In this document: positions 63,104-64,000 of the stretch, in pieces
Layout of the letters: every line of letters begins with the position of its first letter
Numbering within the stretch: the first letter of the stretch is position 1
NCBI RefSeq assembly: GCF_030656345.1
Contig: NZ_JAUSNR010000015.1
Location: forward strand, 186,001-250,000
Length of the DNA: 64,000 nucleotides
From: Pseudotabrizicola sp.
GTDB taxonomy: Bacteria; Pseudomonadota; Alphaproteobacteria; Rhodobacterales; Rhodobacteraceae
Direction of reading: 5' to 3'
Notes under the pieces: model-generated
Seen by the model: the letters and a program-made list of their open reading frames with translations, nothing else
What the model was told of the DNA's origin: nothing
Database searches by the model: none
Made by a program: the position numbers and the translations under genes

Positions 63104-64000
63104 TCAGCGCATCTCCTTGCGGGCGTTGTAGACGTTCCAGATCAGGATCGGCGTCACCAAAAGCATGATCACCATGGCAGAAGCCGAGCCGACACCCCAA
63201 TCGTTGGCGCGGAACAGCTTGTCATACATGTAATTGGCCAGCACCTGCGTTTCCCATTGGCCGTTCGACATGGCAAAGACGATGTCGAACACCTTGAGCA
63301 CGACGATGGTGATCGTGGTCCAGACCACCACGATGGTGCCCATGATCTGCGGCACCTTGATCTTGAAGAAGATCTGGAACGGGTTGGCCCCGTCGACAAT
63401 CGCGGCCTCGATCGTGTCTTCGGGCACCCCGCGCAAGGCCGCCGACAGGATCACCATGGCAAAGCCGGTCTGGATCCAGACCAGCACGATCATCAGAAAG
63501 AACGAGTTCCAGAACGGAATGGTCAGCCATGTCTGCGGCACCCCATACGGCAGATCCGCGCCCAGCACCCCGAGGACCGAGCGCAGCGATATGTAGATCA
63601 GCCACAGCGCCACCGCTGCCCCCAGAACCCGCAGCGGAATGGTCCCGCGCCCCACCGGCTGGCCCGCAGGGCGCAGCATCGGGCGCACAAACACCCATGC
63701 GATCCACCCGACCGCAGCGGCAAAGGCCAACAGCCCCAGCGCCGGCACAATCTTTAGGAACAGCACCGACGCAGGCCCGCCCTCAAACGCCAGCCATACC
63801 GCGTTCAGAATCCCGATCTGCTCCTGATCGGCGGGGCGGGTGTCATAGACCAGCTTCCAGATCACGGCGGCACCCACAAAGGAAATCGCCATCGGCATGA
63901 AGATCAGCGATTTGGCGATATTGCCCCAGCGAATGCGGTCAGACAGTTGCGCCGCCAGCAGGCCGAATGCGGTCGACATCGCCGGCACCACGATCAGCCA
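63104..64000 (-). CDS. aglF: Alpha-glucoside ABC transporter permease AglF (partial)
   Basis: The C-terminal ~298 residues of a sugar ABC permease; the reading frame stays open to the window edge, so the N-terminus is missing. Visible features are RIRWGNIAKSLIFMPMAISFVGAAVIWKLVYDTRP and several helices. The EAA loop is ALRGVPEDTIEAAIVDGANPFQIFFKIKVPQIMGTI. The long insert between helices fits AglF. The binding-protein gene aglE would be expected just beyond base 64000. Confidence 0.92.
   Translation of the reverse strand, partial: WLIVVPAMSTAFGLLAAQLSDRIRWGNIAKSLIFMPMAISFVGAAVIWKLVYDTRPADQEQIGILNAVWLAFEGGPASVLFLKIVPALGLLAFAAAVGWIAWVFVRPMLRPAGQPVGRGTIPLRVLGAAVALWLIYISLRSVLGVLGADLPYGVPQTWLTIPFWNSFFLMIVLVWIQTGFAMVILSAALRGVPEDTIEAAIVDGANPFQIFFKIKVPQIMGTIVVVWTTITIVVLKVFDIVFAMSNGQWETQVLANYMYDKLFRANDWGVGSASAMVIMLLVTPILIWNVYNARKEMR

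Overview
The window is a dense, GC-rich piece of an alphaproteobacterial chromosome. Gene content and order point to the order Rhodobacterales (Rhodobacter/Paracoccus-like). The pointers are a CckA hybrid kinase preceded by a perfect TTAA-N7-TTAA CtrA box, a GAAC-N7-GAAC LexA box at recA, an Rrf2/IscR regulator with a single cysteine heading an iscR-csd-sufBCD-sufS locus, a cysteine-free HemB, and GAGTATTT...AAATACTC palindromes between genes. The genus cannot be fixed from sequence reading alone. There is no rRNA, prophage, transposase or CRISPR array. One tRNA (Arg-CCG) is present.

Layout. 1-5.9 kb: 3' end of hflX, guaB, an RsmB-type rRNA methyltransferase and cckA. 5.9-10.9 kb: a sulfotransferase-like gene, recA, alaS and a DUF1330 gene. 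11-18.4 kb: a class II glutamine amidotransferase, then a dctB-dctD two-component pair directly upstream of a TAXI-type TRAP transporter (binding protein plus fused permease). 18.5-24.9 kb: typA, a YitT-type membrane protein, an FkbM methyltransferase, icd, and a three-gene run (alpha/beta hydrolase, small protein, HD phosphohydrolase). 25.0-32.5 kb: the iron-sulfur assembly locus iscR-csd-sufB-sufC-sufD-two Yip1-like membrane proteins-sufS. 32.6-35.1 kb: tRNA-Arg, an FAD amine oxidase and a LuxR-type regulator without a LuxI. 35.2-38.9 kb: rpsB-tsf, a patatin and a DUF502 protein. 39-41.8 kb: psuK-psuG (pseudouridine breakdown), 3-hydroxybutyrate dehydrogenase and a probable small RNA or attenuator. 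41.8-47.7 kb: a YejA-like binding protein, an entericidin-type lipoprotein too short for usual ORF calling, an acyl-CoA ligase, a FrnE-type DsbA protein, a Bcr/CflA exporter and an excalibur protein. 47.7-59.2 kb: mfd, a membrane protein, hemB, a SYLF lipoprotein, a beta-hydroxyacid dehydrogenase, a penicillin-acylase-family hydrolase, a TDT transporter and a FemAB/GNAT protein. 59.2-64 kb: alpha-glucoside uptake and hydrolysis genes aglF(partial)-aglG-aglA-aglK on the minus strand, cut by the window end.

Most of the window is housekeeping or ordinary accessory metabolism. The signals most worth following are regulatory. (1) A 13-bp dyad TAGAA-N3-TTCTA overlaps the predicted -10 of iscR, and the same geometry recurs inside the csd coding region in an AT-rich island of rare codons. 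(2) A short minus-strand transcript unit at about 41650-41728 has its own promoter-like elements, an internal hairpin and a strong terminator, and is either an sRNA or a leader attenuator of bdhA. (3) A CtrA box lies in front of cckA, and a second perfect CtrA box plus an 18-bp dyad lies in a place with no obvious gene to control. (4) The DctD-like activator has GAFPGA instead of GAFTGA. (5) Large nested palindromes occur between converging genes. No wholly new multi-gene system was identified.
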